Below are positions 1 through 8,521 of a DNA stretch of 14,991 nucleotides, piece by piece (positions within the stretch are counted from its first letter, which is position 1; every line of letters starts with the position of its first letter). Source of the stretch: Gemmatimonadota bacterium (GTDB lineage: Bacteria > Latescibacterota > UBA2968 > UBA8231); contig JAPOYQ010000174.1 in the NCBI GenBank assembly GCA_026706505.1, forward strand, positions 1 to 14,991. The letters are read 5' to 3'. The notes below the pieces were generated by a model, which saw only the letters and a program-made list of their open reading frames with translations, searched no databases and had not been told where the DNA came from. A program made the position numbers and the translations under genes.

Positions 1-1
1 T

Positions 2-55
2 GCCATCCGCTTGCGGCCTCATCCCTATGAGTTCGCACTCTACTACGACGTGTAA
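2..55 (+). CDS. C-terminal tail of an upstream gene (partial)
   Basis: The second reading frame is open from the window edge to a TAA stop at 53-55 and encodes 17 residues (AIRLRPHPYEFALYYDV). It is followed at once by a hairpin terminator, as expected for the end of a transcription unit. The tail is too short to assign a family. Most of the gene lies outside the window. Confidence 0.6.
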   Translation, partial: AIRLRPHPYEFALYYDV

Positions 56-78
56 TATTAACTATCTACAATCGACAC

Positions 79-120
79 AAAGGGGCGGTGCCAGCTTGGC
101 ATCGCCTCTTTGACATTTTT
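79..120 (+). terminator. Rho-independent terminator-like hairpin
   Basis: Arms 82-93 (GGGGCGGTGCCA) and 97-108 (TGGCATCGCCTC) form a 12-bp RNA stem with two G-U wobbles around a GCT loop. The flanking AAA (79-81) and TTT (109-111) extend the stem. A second T run follows at 116-120. It sits 24 bases after the stop of the partial gene at 2-55 and before the promoter of the next operon, so it most likely ends the upstream transcript. Confidence 0.7.
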
Positions 121-147
121 GGTAAGCTCGCGCGATTTTCGTATATT
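119..147 (+). promoter_or_regulatory. Putative sigma70-type promoter of the CBM9-like/FGE-like/def operon
   Basis: TTGGTA at 119-124 (4 of 6 to consensus) and TATATT at 142-147 (5 of 6) are separated by 17 bp. The predicted start is near 154, giving a leader of about 22 bases before the ATG at 176. A ribosome binding site, AAGGAG, lies at 164-169. The nearby TTGACA at 110-115 is a better -35 box but has no -10 at proper spacing. Confidence 0.5.
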
Positions 148-175
148 CAGCCTCCTAAAATACAAGGAGAAATGT

Positions 176-970
176 ATGCGCTTATTGACGATTCTGATGC
201 TCGCCATCCTCCCACTCGCAGCGTCCGCCGAAGTAGGTCTGCAGGCGCAGTACGCAGTCCAACGCGCCCTCGAGCCGGTCGTCGTCGATGGCAAACTGGA
301 TGAGTTCTCGTGGGAGAGAGCGCATCAAATCAACCGCTTTGAGCGCATCCTCAACGATTACGACGAAGTGCTCTTTCCCACGCGGGCGAAGATGCTGTGG
401 GATGGCGACTACTTTTACTTTGCCTTCGTCTGTCAAGATGCGGACATGTGGGCTATCTACGACCAAGAAGACGATCCGATGTGGAGCGAGGAAGTCGTGG
501 AGGTCTTTATCGACCCCGACGGCGACGGCAAGCGCTACCTAGAGCTGGAGGTCAATCCGCTCAATGCGGTCGTCGATTTGCTGATCTACTCGGTGTCGCC
601 CGAGTGGCACTCGTCCAAAGACTGGGATATTGCCGGACTTAAAACAGCGGTCCGAGCTCACGGCACAGTGAACGACTCGCTCGCGCTCGACTGGGGCTGG
701 ACCGCGGAAATCGCCATTCCCTGGGCCGCTATGGCAGATAGCGTCACAGGCGGTGCGCGCCCGACGGCAGGCGATGTCTGGCGGCTCAACCTCTACCGCA
801 TCGAACGCAAGGGCGGGCGCAATCTGAAAAGCCGTCTAAACGACCTTCCAGACTCGGACCCGCTCCATCAGCACTACCACGAGCAGACCGAGTACACGGC
901 TTGGAGCGAGACCTACCAGCGCGGCTTTCACCACCCCGACCGCTTTGGCGTAGTGCAATTCGCGGAGTGA
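176..970 (+). CDS. Secreted carbohydrate-binding family 9-like (CBM9/DOMON-fold) protein
   Basis: A 264-residue protein. The ATG at 176 was chosen because AAGGAG (164-169) lies 6 bases upstream and because the protein then begins with a clean Sec signal peptide (MRLLTILMLAILPLAASA, cleavage near residue 18). An in-frame TTG at 110 would add 22 residues with no signal-peptide character, and it overlaps the terminator. The mature part follows the CBM9-like pattern: a VVVDGKLDEFSWERA opening strand, a LWDGDYFYFAFVCQD strand, then EEVVEVFIDPDGDGKRYLE and a later WTAEIAIPW strand. In this family the domain binds sugars or occurs in secreted proteins of unclear substrate. No catalytic domain is attached. 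It is first in an operon with the FGE-like gene 6 bp downstream, so both products are probably exported together. The fold assignment is fairly secure; the ligand is unknown. Confidence 0.8.
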   Translation: MRLLTILMLAILPLAASAEVGLQAQYAVQRALEPVVVDGKLDEFSWERAHQINRFERILNDYDEVLFPTRAKMLWDGDYFYFAFVCQDADMWAIYDQEDDPMWSEEVVEVFIDPDGDGKRYLELEVNPLNAVVDLLIYSVSPEWHSSKDWDIAGLKTAVRAHGTVNDSLALDWGWTAEIAIPWAAMADSVTGGARPTAGDVWRLNLYRIERKGGRNLKSRLNDLPDSDPLHQHYHEQTEYTAWSETYQRGFHHPDRFGVVQFAE

Positions 971-976
971 GTAGTT

Positions 977-1564
977 ATGAATAAACTCTTAGCCCTCTGT
1001 CTGTTGCTCGTCCTGCCAGCGCTGGCCACAGCCGACGTGGAAGGCATGGTATGGATCGGGCCAGACTTCTACATCGACATCTACGAGTACCCCAACCAGC
1101 GCGGCACTCTCCCCAAAGTCGACGTCACCTGGAGCGAAGCGGAGTCGCTCTGTGCAGCACAGGGCAAGCGGCTGTGCACCGAACAGGAATGGCAGAAAGC
1201 CTGCACAGGGCCACAGAACTTCGCGTACTCCTATGGCGAGAATTTCGAGCCGGGACGCTGCAATACGCGCTTTGCCGTCGATGGAATCTGGCAGCGCGGA
1301 CCGGGTCTAGCGCCCAGCGGCACATATGAACGCTGCACCAACGACTACGGGGTCTATGACATGATCGGCAATGTCTGGGAGTGGACCGCGTCTTGGTACT
1401 CGCGCTCCGACCGCTGGCGGATCGTACGCGGCGGCTCCTTCTTCCACAACGTCAACCTAGCTCGGGCCGACGCCCGCTACGGGCGATTCCTCGATGCCGA
1501 CTACCGCCTCGATTTAGTGGGCTTCCGCTGCTGTCTCTCGGCGACTCCTCCCCAAGCGCCGTAA
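977..1564 (+). CDS. Secreted FGE/SUMF1-fold protein without the catalytic cysteines
   Basis: A 195-residue protein with a signal peptide (MNKLLALCLLLVLPALATA, cleavage near residue 19). The body matches the formylglycine-generating-enzyme (sulfatase-modifying factor) fold: VTWSEAESLCAAQGKRLCTEQEWQKAC, then DYGVYDMIGNVWEWTASW, then RGGSFFHNVNLARADAR, and a closing VGFRCC. True FGEs carry two copper-binding catalytic cysteines just after RGGS. Here that stretch holds no cysteine, so sulfatase activation is unlikely. A binding or structural role, as in many FGE-fold proteins, is more probable. The length is short for the family and the N-terminal strand region is reduced. GGAG at 964-967, inside the end of the upstream gene, serves as the ribosome binding site 9 bases before the ATG. 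The def start follows 4 bases after the stop. Confidence 0.85.
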   Translation: MNKLLALCLLLVLPALATADVEGMVWIGPDFYIDIYEYPNQRGTLPKVDVTWSEAESLCAAQGKRLCTEQEWQKACTGPQNFAYSYGENFEPGRCNTRFAVDGIWQRGPGLAPSGTYERCTNDYGVYDMIGNVWEWTASWYSRSDRWRIVRGGSFFHNVNLARADARYGRFLDADYRLDLVGFRCCLSATPPQAP

Positions 1565-1568
1565 CATC

Positions 1569-2105
1569 ATGGCCATTCGCAAAGTGTCGCGGATGGGGCA
1601 TCCGGTGCTGCGCCAACGCGCCGCAGAAATCCCCCCTACCCAGATGCAAAGTCCCCCGATGCAACGCTTGATCGACGACATGATCGAGACCATGATCGAC
1701 TACGAGGGCATTGGCTTGGCCGCGCCGCAAGTCTTTGAATCCTTGCGGCTGATCGTCCTCGGCGACCCCGCAGCCGATCCTCAAGACGAGGCCGCCATTC
1801 CGCTAACCGTGCTCTTCAATCCGCAGTTTACCACCCTGTCGCCGGAGCGCCTAGACGCCTGGGAAGGTTGCTTGAGCATTCCCCAATTGCGCGGTGTCGT
1901 CCCGCGCTCGGCAACCGTGGAGGTCCAGGGCTACGACCGCGAGGGTCAAGCGGTGGAACTGGAAGCAGAGGGGATTTTTGCCCGCGTCCTCCAGCACGAA
2001 ATCGACCATCTCGACGGCGTGCTCTTCTTAGACCGCATGGACGATCTACAAAGCCTTACTTTCGTAGAGGAATACCAGCGCTATTGGCTCGATGCCGAAG
2101 CGTGA
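1569..2105 (+). CDS. def: Peptide deformylase
   Basis: A 178-residue enzyme that removes the N-formyl group from nascent proteins in the cytosol. All three family motifs are present: GIGLAAPQ (residues 47-54), EGCLS (99-103) and QHEIDHLDG. This gives metal ligands Cys101, His143 and His147, with Glu144 as the general base. The length is normal. The ATG at 1569 gives the usual short N-terminus (MAIRKVSRMGHPVLRQRA). No clear Shine-Dalgarno precedes it, so coupling to the upstream gene, whose stop is 4 bases away, is likely. It lies behind two secreted-protein genes rather than beside fmt, an uncommon but not extraordinary context. Confidence 0.97.
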   Translation: MAIRKVSRMGHPVLRQRAAEIPPTQMQSPPMQRLIDDMIETMIDYEGIGLAAPQVFESLRLIVLGDPAADPQDEAAIPLTVLFNPQFTTLSPERLDAWEGCLSIPQLRGVVPRSATVEVQGYDREGQAVELEAEGIFARVLQHEIDHLDGVLFLDRMDDLQSLTFVEEYQRYWLDAEA

Positions 2106-2120
2106 GGCTGCCAGGCCGAC

Positions 2121-2148
2121 TTGACAACCGCCTCAGACCTCGTACTAT
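2121..2148 (+). promoter_or_regulatory. sigma70-type promoter of the oxidoreductase/TRAP operon
   Basis: A perfect TTGACA -35 box (2121-2126) and TACTAT -10 box (2143-2148, 4 of 6) are 16 bp apart. They lie in the 78-bp gap between def and the oxidoreductase. The transcript would start near 2155, about 29 bases before the ATG at 2184. The TTG of the -35 box is also an in-frame start codon, which explains why a simple open-frame call overextends the next gene. Confidence 0.7.
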
Positions 2149-2183
2149 GTTTTCGTTCAATCTCAATCTCCTCAGATAGGACT

Positions 2184-5100
2184 ATGGATCCCCGCTTCTC
2201 ACTCGAACAAGGCACGGGCATTTACACCGGCAACGAGCTGATCGTCAAAGGTGCCTTAGAAAGCCAAGTCGGCGTCATTACCGGGTACCCCGGCTCGCCC
2301 TTGGCCGAGCTTTTCGAGACCCTCGAAAACAACAAGGACCTCTTTAACGAACACGGCATCGTCGCGCAGATCGCCAACAACGAAGCCCTCGCTGCGGCCC
2401 GCCTCAACGGCTCGCAGATGGAGGACATTCGCGCTTTGGCCGTGATGAAGAGCGTCGGCCTGCACGTGGCGGCCGACGGATTGGCCCTCGGCAACATGGT
2501 CGGTGCTTCGCCCAGCGGGGGTGCCCTAGTCGCCGTGGGCGACGACACTTGGTCTGAGGGAACCCAAGTACCGGCTGACTCGCGCTTTCTGTCCCAGCAT
2601 CTCTACATGCCGGTCCTCGAACCCGCGACCTTTCAGGAGATCAAAGACTGGATCGGGCACGGCTTTGAACTGTCGCGCCGCTCAGGTCTCTATCTGACCT
2701 ACCTAGTCACCTCCAACCAAGCCGACGGCGGCGGCAGCGTCACTGTCTATCCCAACCGCTTTGCCGCCCTCAACCGCAAGCAGCGCATCGCGCTGGACAC
2801 CAGCACCATTTGCTCTGACGACCGCGTCATCATCCCACCGGCCACCGCGCACAAAGAGCGCGAAGTCGTCCACCAGCGCTATCCCCGCCTGTGGCAGCTA
2901 GCGCGGGAGGCGGGCCTCAACCAAATCCTCTATCCTCCGAACGCGGCTCCCAAGCCGCTGGGCTTTATCACCTCTGGCTTGGCTTATAGCTACCTCGAAC
3001 ACGCTCTGCACATCCTCGGGCTAACCGGGCATTTCCCCATCCTCAAGCTGGGCATTACCTACCCGGTCGATCCCCACATGATCTCGCGCTTTGCCGATTG
3101 CGCGCAAACTTTCTGCGTGGTCGAGGAAAAGCGGCCCTTTATCGAGCCGCAAATCGCCGCCGAGTTGACGCGGCAAAGAGAACTCGGTGCCGCACTGTGG
3201 GGCAAGCGCTTCCCAGGCAATACCCCGGGCTTTCCCGATATCCAGGGCCTGCACCCCTCGCTCATCGTCCAAACCCTAGCGCGCCTCTTCGTTGCGCTAG
3301 ACGCCGAGCTACCCATCGACCGCGAGAAACTACAGGCCGAACTCAACTCCTTGGCCCCTGTCAACTCCCCCACGACCGTGCCACCGCGCGCGCCCTCCTT
3401 CTGCCCGGGGTGCCCACACCGCGACTCGGCCAGCGTGCTCAAGAAAGCCGCGGCCGACCTAGCTGCACCGCCCGAGGGCCAAGCCCCGGTAGATTTGGTC
3501 TTCCACGGCGACATCGGCTGCTATTCCATGCTCAAATACGCGCCGTTTTCCGAGCTGATGCACAATCTGTCCGGCATGGGCCTAGGCGGCGGCACCGGCG
3601 CGGGCATCGATCCCTTTATCGACAACAAACAACTCGTCTTCATGGGAGATTCGACCTTCTTCCACACCGGCATGATCGCCATTTCCGACTCCATCAAAAA
3701 CGGCCAAGACATCACCTACGTCATCCTCGACAACAAGACCACGGCCATGACCGGGCACCAGCCCACCCCAGGCGTGGACGTCGATATCTTGGGCAAACCG
3801 ACCTTCGCCCAAGACATAGAAAAGGCCGTCACTGGCCTAGCGGGCGACTCGTCGACCTTTATCGCCCGCATGGACCCATCCCAACGCCAAGACTACGACG
3901 CCCTCGTCCGCAAAACCTTGCTCCGCGACGGCGTCAAAATCATCATCGCCGACAAGGAATGCGGCATCACCTACCACCGCCGCGAGCGGGCGCGCCAGAG
4001 CGCGATTGCCAAAGAGCACGGTTTCCTGCCGGTCGAAAAGCACATCAACATCAGCGAAGACGTCTGCGAGTACTGCCTCGAATGCACCCAAGCGACCGGC
4101 TGCAGCGGCCTGACGGTCTCGTCCGCCACCGAGTACGGCCCTAAGATCGCCATCGACCCTTCCTCCTGCGTTACCGATGGTGCCTGCACCCGGGTCGAAG
4201 TCGGCGATGGCGACAAAACCTGTCCATCTTTTGAGGAAATCACCGTCCATCGCAAAGCTCCACCCACCGTCGAGACCCCACCTATTGACGTCGGCCAGTT
4301 GCCCGTGCCCCCCCAGCGTCCTCTAACCGACATTTGGTACACCTACATAGCCGGGGTCGGCGGCATGGGCGTCAACGTGGTGGCCTCGGTGCTGGCGCAA
4401 GCTGGGGTACGGCAGGGATACGAAGTGCGACTGACCAACAAGAAGGGGCTGGCCATCCGCAACGGCTCGGTTTATTCGCACTTGAGCTACTCACCCAAGG
4501 GCACCCCGGTCTCCCCGCTAATTCCCTGCGGCAAGGCCGACTTGCTCCTCGGGCTCGACATACTCGAAGCGGCGCGCGGCCTCGAACCCGAAGGCCGCTA
4601 CCGCATCGCCCACCCAGAGCGCACCGCCGCCATCGTCAACACCGCTAAGACCCCCACGATCGACACCCTCATCGGCCAAGAGGATTTCTCAGCGGAAGAT
4701 CAAGTAGATCTGATCCACCAACAGACCCAGCCAGACGCGTACTTTGGCGCGAATCTGTTCCGCATCTGCGAGCACTACTTGGGCAACAAACTCTACGCCA
4801 ACATCATGATGCTCGGCGTAGCCTTCCAGCGCGGGCTGCTCTCCCTAGACCTAGATACCTTGCTCTGGGCCATCGGACAGGCCGTGCGCCGCGACCTAGA
4901 GACCAATCTAAAAGCCTTTAACATGGGTCGGTACCTAGCGCTCGATCCAAACCATTTCCCGGTCGACGAAGAACCACTTAGCTACGCCGAGCTCGTCGCC
5001 GACAAAACTGCGCTGTTGGCCAAGAAGAAGGGCAAGCGCGTCGCCGAGGCCTACCGCAACCGCATCCGCGATACGCCCGTCGCCACGGCGCGGCGGCACT

Positions 5101-5738
5101 TTGCACTGCGGGTGTACGACCTGATCCAGTACGAAAACCTTGATTACGCCGACCGCTACATCCACCAAGTGCTCGCCGTGCAGGCCAAGGACGGGCCCGA
5201 GTTCGACTTTGCAGCCACTCGCGCGGTCATCTACCAACTCGCCAAGGTCCTCGCCATCAAGGACGAGATCTACGTGGCCCATCTGCTCACCTGCGAGGAG
5301 AAATACCGCCGCGACCGCCGCCGCTACAACATCGATCCGAGCCGTGGCGACCGCATCCGCTACCGCCATCTGAACCGGCCGCACCTGCGCCTCTTTGGCC
5401 GCGACTTCCGCCCGGATCTCAAGCTGGGCGATAGGACGCTGAAGTTGATCGCCCGCATGAAGTTCCTCCGCCGGCTCTGCGACTCGTGGTGGCACCGCGA
5501 AGAGCGCGACTTCGCCGCTTGGTACGAAAACCTGATCGCCGACTTTTCTCCGCATTCCGCAGACGAGTACCGCACTTGGGTGCAAATCTTGTCCCTGCCT
5601 GAAGAGGTGCGCGGCTACCGAGGCGTCCGACAGCCCAAAATGGAGGAGGCCAAGAAGCGGGCCGATGAGTTGCTAGCCGGGCGCGAGACCGCCCCGGATC
5701 CGGAGCTGTTGCAGATCTCCGTATCCACTGGAAGCTAA
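2184..5738 (+). CDS. Fused 2-oxoacid (indolepyruvate-type) ferredoxin oxidoreductase
   Basis: A protein of 1184 residues, the size of the fused indolepyruvate ferredoxin oxidoreductase family. It decarboxylates 2-oxoacids to acyl-CoA using thiamine diphosphate and passes electrons to ferredoxin. Domains in order: an alpha-type pyrimidine domain (GYPGSPLAELFETLE, about residue 34); a beta-type TPP domain with FCPGCPHRDS (about 406) and GDS...ILDNKTTAMTG (about 488 onward), the metal/diphosphate motif; a cysteine cluster beginning CEYCLEC (about 628) and ending KTCPSF, a probable iron-sulfur site; a gamma domain opening with GVGGMG (about 724); and a long C-terminal region like that found in fused IORs (DUF6537). 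The ATG at 2184 is preferred to the TTG at 2121, which lies in the promoter. It is first of six co-directional genes. The substrate could be an aryl or a branched-chain 2-oxoacid; sequence alone does not decide. Confidence 0.9.
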   Translation: MDPRFSLEQGTGIYTGNELIVKGALESQVGVITGYPGSPLAELFETLENNKDLFNEHGIVAQIANNEALAAARLNGSQMEDIRALAVMKSVGLHVAADGLALGNMVGASPSGGALVAVGDDTWSEGTQVPADSRFLSQHLYMPVLEPATFQEIKDWIGHGFELSRRSGLYLTYLVTSNQADGGGSVTVYPNRFAALNRKQRIALDTSTICSDDRVIIPPATAHKEREVVHQRYPRLWQLAREAGLNQILYPPNAAPKPLGFITSGLAYSYLEHALHILGLTGHFPILKLGITYPVDPHMISRFADCAQTFCVVEEKRPFIEPQIAAELTRQRELGAALWGKRFPGNTPGFPDIQGLHPSLIVQTLARLFVALDAELPIDREKLQAELNSLAPVNSPTTVPPRAPSFCPGCPHRDSASVLKKAAADLAAPPEGQAPVDLVFHGDIGCYSMLKYAPFSELMHNLSGMGLGGGTGAGIDPFIDNKQLVFMGDSTFFHTGMIAISDSIKNGQDITYVILDNKTTAMTGHQPTPGVDVDILGKPTFAQDIEKAVTGLAGDSSTFIARMDPSQRQDYDALVRKTLLRDGVKIIIADKECGITYHRRERARQSAIAKEHGFLPVEKHINISEDVCEYCLECTQATGCSGLTVSSATEYGPKIAIDPSSCVTDGACTRVEVGDGDKTCPSFEEITVHRKAPPTVETPPIDVGQLPVPPQRPLTDIWYTYIAGVGGMGVNVVASVLAQAGVRQGYEVRLTNKKGLAIRNGSVYSHLSYSPKGTPVSPLIPCGKADLLLGLDILEAARGLEPEGRYRIAHPERTAAIVNTAKTPTIDTLIGQEDFSAEDQVDLIHQQTQPDAYFGANLFRICEHYLGNKLYANIMMLGVAFQRGLLSLDLDTLLWAIGQAVRRDLETNLKAFNMGRYLALDPNHFPVDEEPLSYAELVADKTALLAKKKGKRVAEAYRNRIRDTPVATARRHFALRVYDLIQYENLDYADRYIHQVLAVQAKDGPEFDFAATRAVIYQLAKVLAIKDEIYVAHLLTCEEKYRRDRRRYNIDPSRGDRIRYRHLNRPHLRLFGRDFRPDLKLGDRTLKLIARMKFLRRLCDSWWHREERDFAAWYENLIADFSPHSADEYRTWVQILSLPEEVRGYRGVRQPKMEEAKKRADELLAGRETAPDPELLQISVSTGS

Positions 5739-5743
5739 CCTCT

Positions 5744-6211
5744 GTGATTCGCCCCTACCGCCCAGCGGACTTGCCCGCGCTCAAACACATCACGGCCGTC
5801 TGCTTCCCCGGCGTATCCATTGACCACAACATCGAGCAGCGATTCGGGCCCATCGGCGGACGCGACTGGCAGTTTCGCAAGCTGCGCCACATTGACGACG
5901 ACGTAGCCGACGAGCGGGCGAGCGGCGTCTTTGTGTGGGAGGAAGACGGCGAAGTCGTCGGCTACATCACCACCCGCATCGACCGCGAGAGCAAAATCGG
6001 CGGGATTCCCAACCTCGCCGTCCTGCCGCATTGCCAAGGCAAGGGCGTGGGTCGCCAACTCCTGGAGCATGGCTTAGCGCATCTGCGCACCGCTGGTATG
6101 GAGTGCGCCAAGATAGAGACGCTGGCGCAAAACCCCATCGGCGCGCATTTGTATCCCAGCCTCGGCTTTGAGGAAGTCGCCCGCCAGATCCACTACTGTA
6201 CGCGCCTATAA
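5744..6211 (+). CDS. GNAT-family N-acetyltransferase
   Basis: A 155-residue single-domain protein starting at GTG 5744, 5 bases after the oxidoreductase stop. It shows GNAT motif A, with the strand IPNLAVLPHCQ followed by the acetyl-CoA pyrophosphate loop QGKGVGRQLLEHGL. A later N...LYPSLGFEE segment is the usual motif B. The N-terminal IRPYRPADLPALKHI is typical of the family. These enzymes transfer acetyl from acetyl-CoA to an amine. The acceptor cannot be read from the sequence; it may be a small molecule, a peptide or a protein. Its place directly after an acyl-CoA-producing enzyme is suggestive but not evidence of a shared pathway. Confidence 0.88.
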   Translation: MIRPYRPADLPALKHITAVCFPGVSIDHNIEQRFGPIGGRDWQFRKLRHIDDDVADERASGVFVWEEDGEVVGYITTRIDRESKIGGIPNLAVLPHCQGKGVGRQLLEHGLAHLRTAGMECAKIETLAQNPIGAHLYPSLGFEEVARQIHYCTRL

Positions 6212-6225
6212 AGTTGATAGACGAC

Positions 6226-6906
6226 ATGACGCCGAAAGAAGCCGCCGGCCGTCGCGCCACCGAGTACATCGAAGCCGGGATGACCGTGGGGTTGGGCACT
6301 GGCTCGACCACTGAGTGGGCCATCCGCGCCCTCGGGGAGCGCGTCGCGACCGGGCTAACAGTCAAGGCCATCCCCACCTCGGAGGCCTCGGCCGACTTGG
6401 CCCACTCCCTTGACATTGAACTGACGACGCTCGCCGAGGTGTCCAGCGTCGATTTGACCATCGACGGGGCCGATGAGGTCGATCCCAACCTCGACTTAAT
6501 CAAGGGCCTAGGCGGCGCGCTCCTGCGCGAGAAAATCGTCGCCTCCATCACCACACACCAAATCATTGTCGCCGATCCATCCAAGCTAGTCGACCGGCTC
6601 GGCACCAAGTCCCCGCTGCCGGTCGAGGTCGTTCCTTGGTCTCATCCCCTCATCGCCCGGCGTCTCAAAGAGCGGGGCCTCGTCCCAGCCTTGCGCTTGC
6701 ACGCACCGGACACCCCGTTTGTCACCGACAACGGCAACTACATCATCGACGCTCGCTTTCCCGAGGGGATTGACGACGCCCGCGCCACCGAGTGCTGGCT
6801 CAACGCCTTGCCCGGGGTTGTGGAAAACGGCCTTTTCCTCGCAATGACTCATCTCGTGATCGTCGGCCAAGACGACGGCTCCTGTCATCTGATCAATAAA
6901 AGCTGA
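6226..6906 (+). CDS. rpiA: Ribose-5-phosphate isomerase A
   Basis: A 226-residue cytosolic enzyme of the pentose phosphate pathway interconverting ribose 5-phosphate and ribulose 5-phosphate. The family signatures are intact: GLGTGSTTEWAI (phosphate-binding loop), TIDGADEVD with the catalytic aspartates, and KGLGGALLREK with the catalytic lysine and glutamate. The ATG at 6226 gives the canonical start MTPKEAAGRRATEYIEAGM. A TTG at 6214, two bases after the preceding stop, would add four residues and cannot be excluded. No strong ribosome binding site is visible for either, so coupling to the GNAT gene is likely. The C-terminus (LVIVGQDDGSCHLINKS) is complete. Confidence 0.95.
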   Translation: MTPKEAAGRRATEYIEAGMTVGLGTGSTTEWAIRALGERVATGLTVKAIPTSEASADLAHSLDIELTTLAEVSSVDLTIDGADEVDPNLDLIKGLGGALLREKIVASITTHQIIVADPSKLVDRLGTKSPLPVEVVPWSHPLIARRLKERGLVPALRLHAPDTPFVTDNGNYIIDARFPEGIDDARATECWLNALPGVVENGLFLAMTHLVIVGQDDGSCHLINKS

Positions 6907-6912
6907 GGTTCC

Positions 6913-8037
6913 ATGCAACATTCTACACAACGCTCGCGCCGCTCCTTTCTGCAAAGCGCCCCGCTCATTGCGGCCGGCAGCTTGGCCGCCTGTGGCCAAA
7001 CCCAACAGCAAGCGGCCCCTGCGGTCCAATCCCAACAGCGCTTCAAATGGAAGATGGTCACCACATGGCCTAAGGATTTTCCAGCCTTGGGCACCGGGGC
7101 CAACAACCTCGCCCACAGCATTGAGGCCCTGTCCGATGGACGTCTGCACGTCAAGGTGTACGGCGCGGGAGAGTTGGTACCAGCCTCGGGCGTATTCGAC
7201 GCGGTCTCCGGCGGCACCGCCGAGATGGGCCACGGAGCCGCTTACTACTGGAAGGGCAAGCACGAAGCGACCCAGTTTTTCTCGGCCGTTCCCTTTGGGC
7301 TAAACGCGGCCGAGATCAACGGCTGGCTGCGCTATGGCGGCGGCCAGAGCCTGTGGGACGAACTCTACGCCCCCTTCAACCTCCGGGCCTTTCCCGTTGG
7401 CAACACGGGCGTGCAGATGGGCGGTTGGTTCAACCGAGAAATCAATACTCTCTCCGACTTCTCCGGTTTAGTCATGCGGATGCCGGGCTTGGGCGGCGAG
7501 GTCCTGCGCCGCCTCGAAGTCACGGTCAAAGCCCTGCCCGGCGGCGAGATCTTCCAAGCCCTCAAGACCGGTGCCATCGACGCCACTGAATGGGTTGGCC
7601 CGTATAACGATCTCGCCTTTGGGCTACACCAAGCCGCCCAATACTACTACTGGCCGGGCTGGCACGAGCCGGGGACCGCGTTAGAGTGCATGGTCAACAA
7701 ACAGGCCTTGGAAGCCCTTCCCGCAGACCTCCAAGCCGTCGTCAAATATGCCTGCCAAGCAGCCAACGACGACATGCTCAGCGAGTTCACCGCGCGCAAC
7801 AGCTACGCCCTCAAGACGCTCGTCGACGAACACGGCGTCCAGCTCCGGCGCTTTTCCGACGAGCTCTTGGCCCAAATCGGTAAAGTGTCCGCCGAAGTCG
7901 TCGCCGAGATCGCGGGCCAAGACCCCTTTTCCAGCCGGGTCTATAGCTCGTTTGACGCCTTCCGCAAAAACTCCATCGCGTACACGCGCATCTCCGAGGA
8001 AGCCTATACTCAGGCCCGCGCTCTGACCTTTGGCTAG
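6913..8037 (+). CDS. dctP: TRAP transporter substrate-binding protein, TakP-like (alpha-keto acid type)
   Basis: A 374-residue periplasmic binding protein of the DctP superfamily. The N-terminus has a twin-arginine motif (SRRSFLQS, Arg9-Arg10) and then a lipobox, LAAC, at Cys27, so it may be a Tat-exported lipoprotein. The opening WKMVTTWPKDFPALGTGA, the VRMPG-like segment GLVMRMPGLGGEVLRRL with the carboxylate-binding arginine, and ATEWVGPYNDLAFGLH resemble the keto-acid binding protein TakP and relatives. In TakP the equivalent Glu-Trp pair helps hold the ligand and a cation. GAGG at 6905-6908 precedes the ATG by 4 bases, and the gap to rpiA is 6 bases. dctQ and dctM follow. TakP-type specificity is inferred by similarity; lactate or another 2-oxo or hydroxy acid is possible. 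Confidence 0.92.
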   Translation: MQHSTQRSRRSFLQSAPLIAAGSLAACGQTQQQAAPAVQSQQRFKWKMVTTWPKDFPALGTGANNLAHSIEALSDGRLHVKVYGAGELVPASGVFDAVSGGTAEMGHGAAYYWKGKHEATQFFSAVPFGLNAAEINGWLRYGGGQSLWDELYAPFNLRAFPVGNTGVQMGGWFNREINTLSDFSGLVMRMPGLGGEVLRRLEVTVKALPGGEIFQALKTGAIDATEWVGPYNDLAFGLHQAAQYYYWPGWHEPGTALECMVNKQALEALPADLQAVVKYACQAANDDMLSEFTARNSYALKTLVDEHGVQLRRFSDELLAQIGKVSAEVVAEIAGQDPFSSRVYSSFDAFRKNSIAYTRISEEAYTQARALTFG

Positions 8038-8044
8038 CGCCCGC

Positions 8045-8521
8045 ATGGAACGCCTCAACCGCTTCATCGTCCACACCGTGCCTTGGCTGACGCTGGGCAT
8101 GGTCTTGGTGACTTTTGTCATCGTAATCTTGCGCTACCTCTTTGAACGCGGCTGGGTCTGGATGCAGGAAATAGCCCTGTACATGCACGCCTTTACCTTC
8201 CTCCTCGCAGCCAGTTACACCCTCTCGCGCGACGAGCACGTCCGCGTCGATATCCTCTACCGGCCCATGGACGACCGGCGCAAGGCCCTAGTCAATCTCT
8301 TGGGTAGCGCACTGCTGCTGATTCCCTGCTGCGCAGTGCTGTTCTACCAGTCGCTGCCTTTTGTCGCCGACTCTTGGGCTGTGTTCGAAGGCTCCCAAGA
8401 CGGCGGCGGCCTAGAGGCAGTCTATCTGCTCAAAACCGCTATTCCCCTGTGCTTTGTGCTGCTGTTTTTGCAAGCCCTAGCCATCATTCGCCACAGCGTG
8501 CAAACCCTCCGCACCCAATGA
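8045..8521 (+). CDS. dctQ: TRAP transporter small permease subunit
   Basis: A 158-residue membrane protein with four hydrophobic segments (about residues 10-30, 45-62, 86-108 and 129-148) and the DctQ signature (R-Y-L-F, then WMQEIALYMHAFTFLLAASY, then HVRVDIL). It forms the membrane complex with DctM and supports substrate uptake driven by an ion gradient. The ATG at 8045 lies 7 bases after the dctP stop. An in-frame TTG at 8030 would overlap dctP by 8 bases and add five residues. The stop overlaps the dctM start (ATGA at 8518-8521). Confidence 0.93.
   Translation: MERLNRFIVHTVPWLTLGMVLVTFVIVILRYLFERGWVWMQEIALYMHAFTFLLAASYTLSRDEHVRVDILYRPMDDRRKALVNLLGSALLLIPCCAVLFYQSLPFVADSWAVFEGSQDGGGLEAVYLLKTAIPLCFVLLFLQALAIIRHSVQTLRTQ

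Noticed and set aside
110..115. TTGACA as the -35 box of the first operon
   Set aside because: The only good -10 (142-147) would be 26 bp away, too far; TTGGTA at 119-124 has the correct 17-bp spacing.
110..175. TTG at 110 as an earlier start for the CBM9-like gene
   Set aside because: The extension has no ribosome binding site and lies within the terminator and promoter region; ATG 176 has a good ribosome binding site and opens the signal peptide.
2121..2183. TTG at 2121 as the oxidoreductase start
   Set aside because: It coincides with the -35 box of a well-spaced promoter, and the added residues do not resemble the family; ATG 2184 is preferred.
3098..4144. Long arginine/proline-rich open frame inside the oxidoreductase
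   Set aside because: It is the out-of-frame shadow of a GC-rich gene and has no recognisable motifs.
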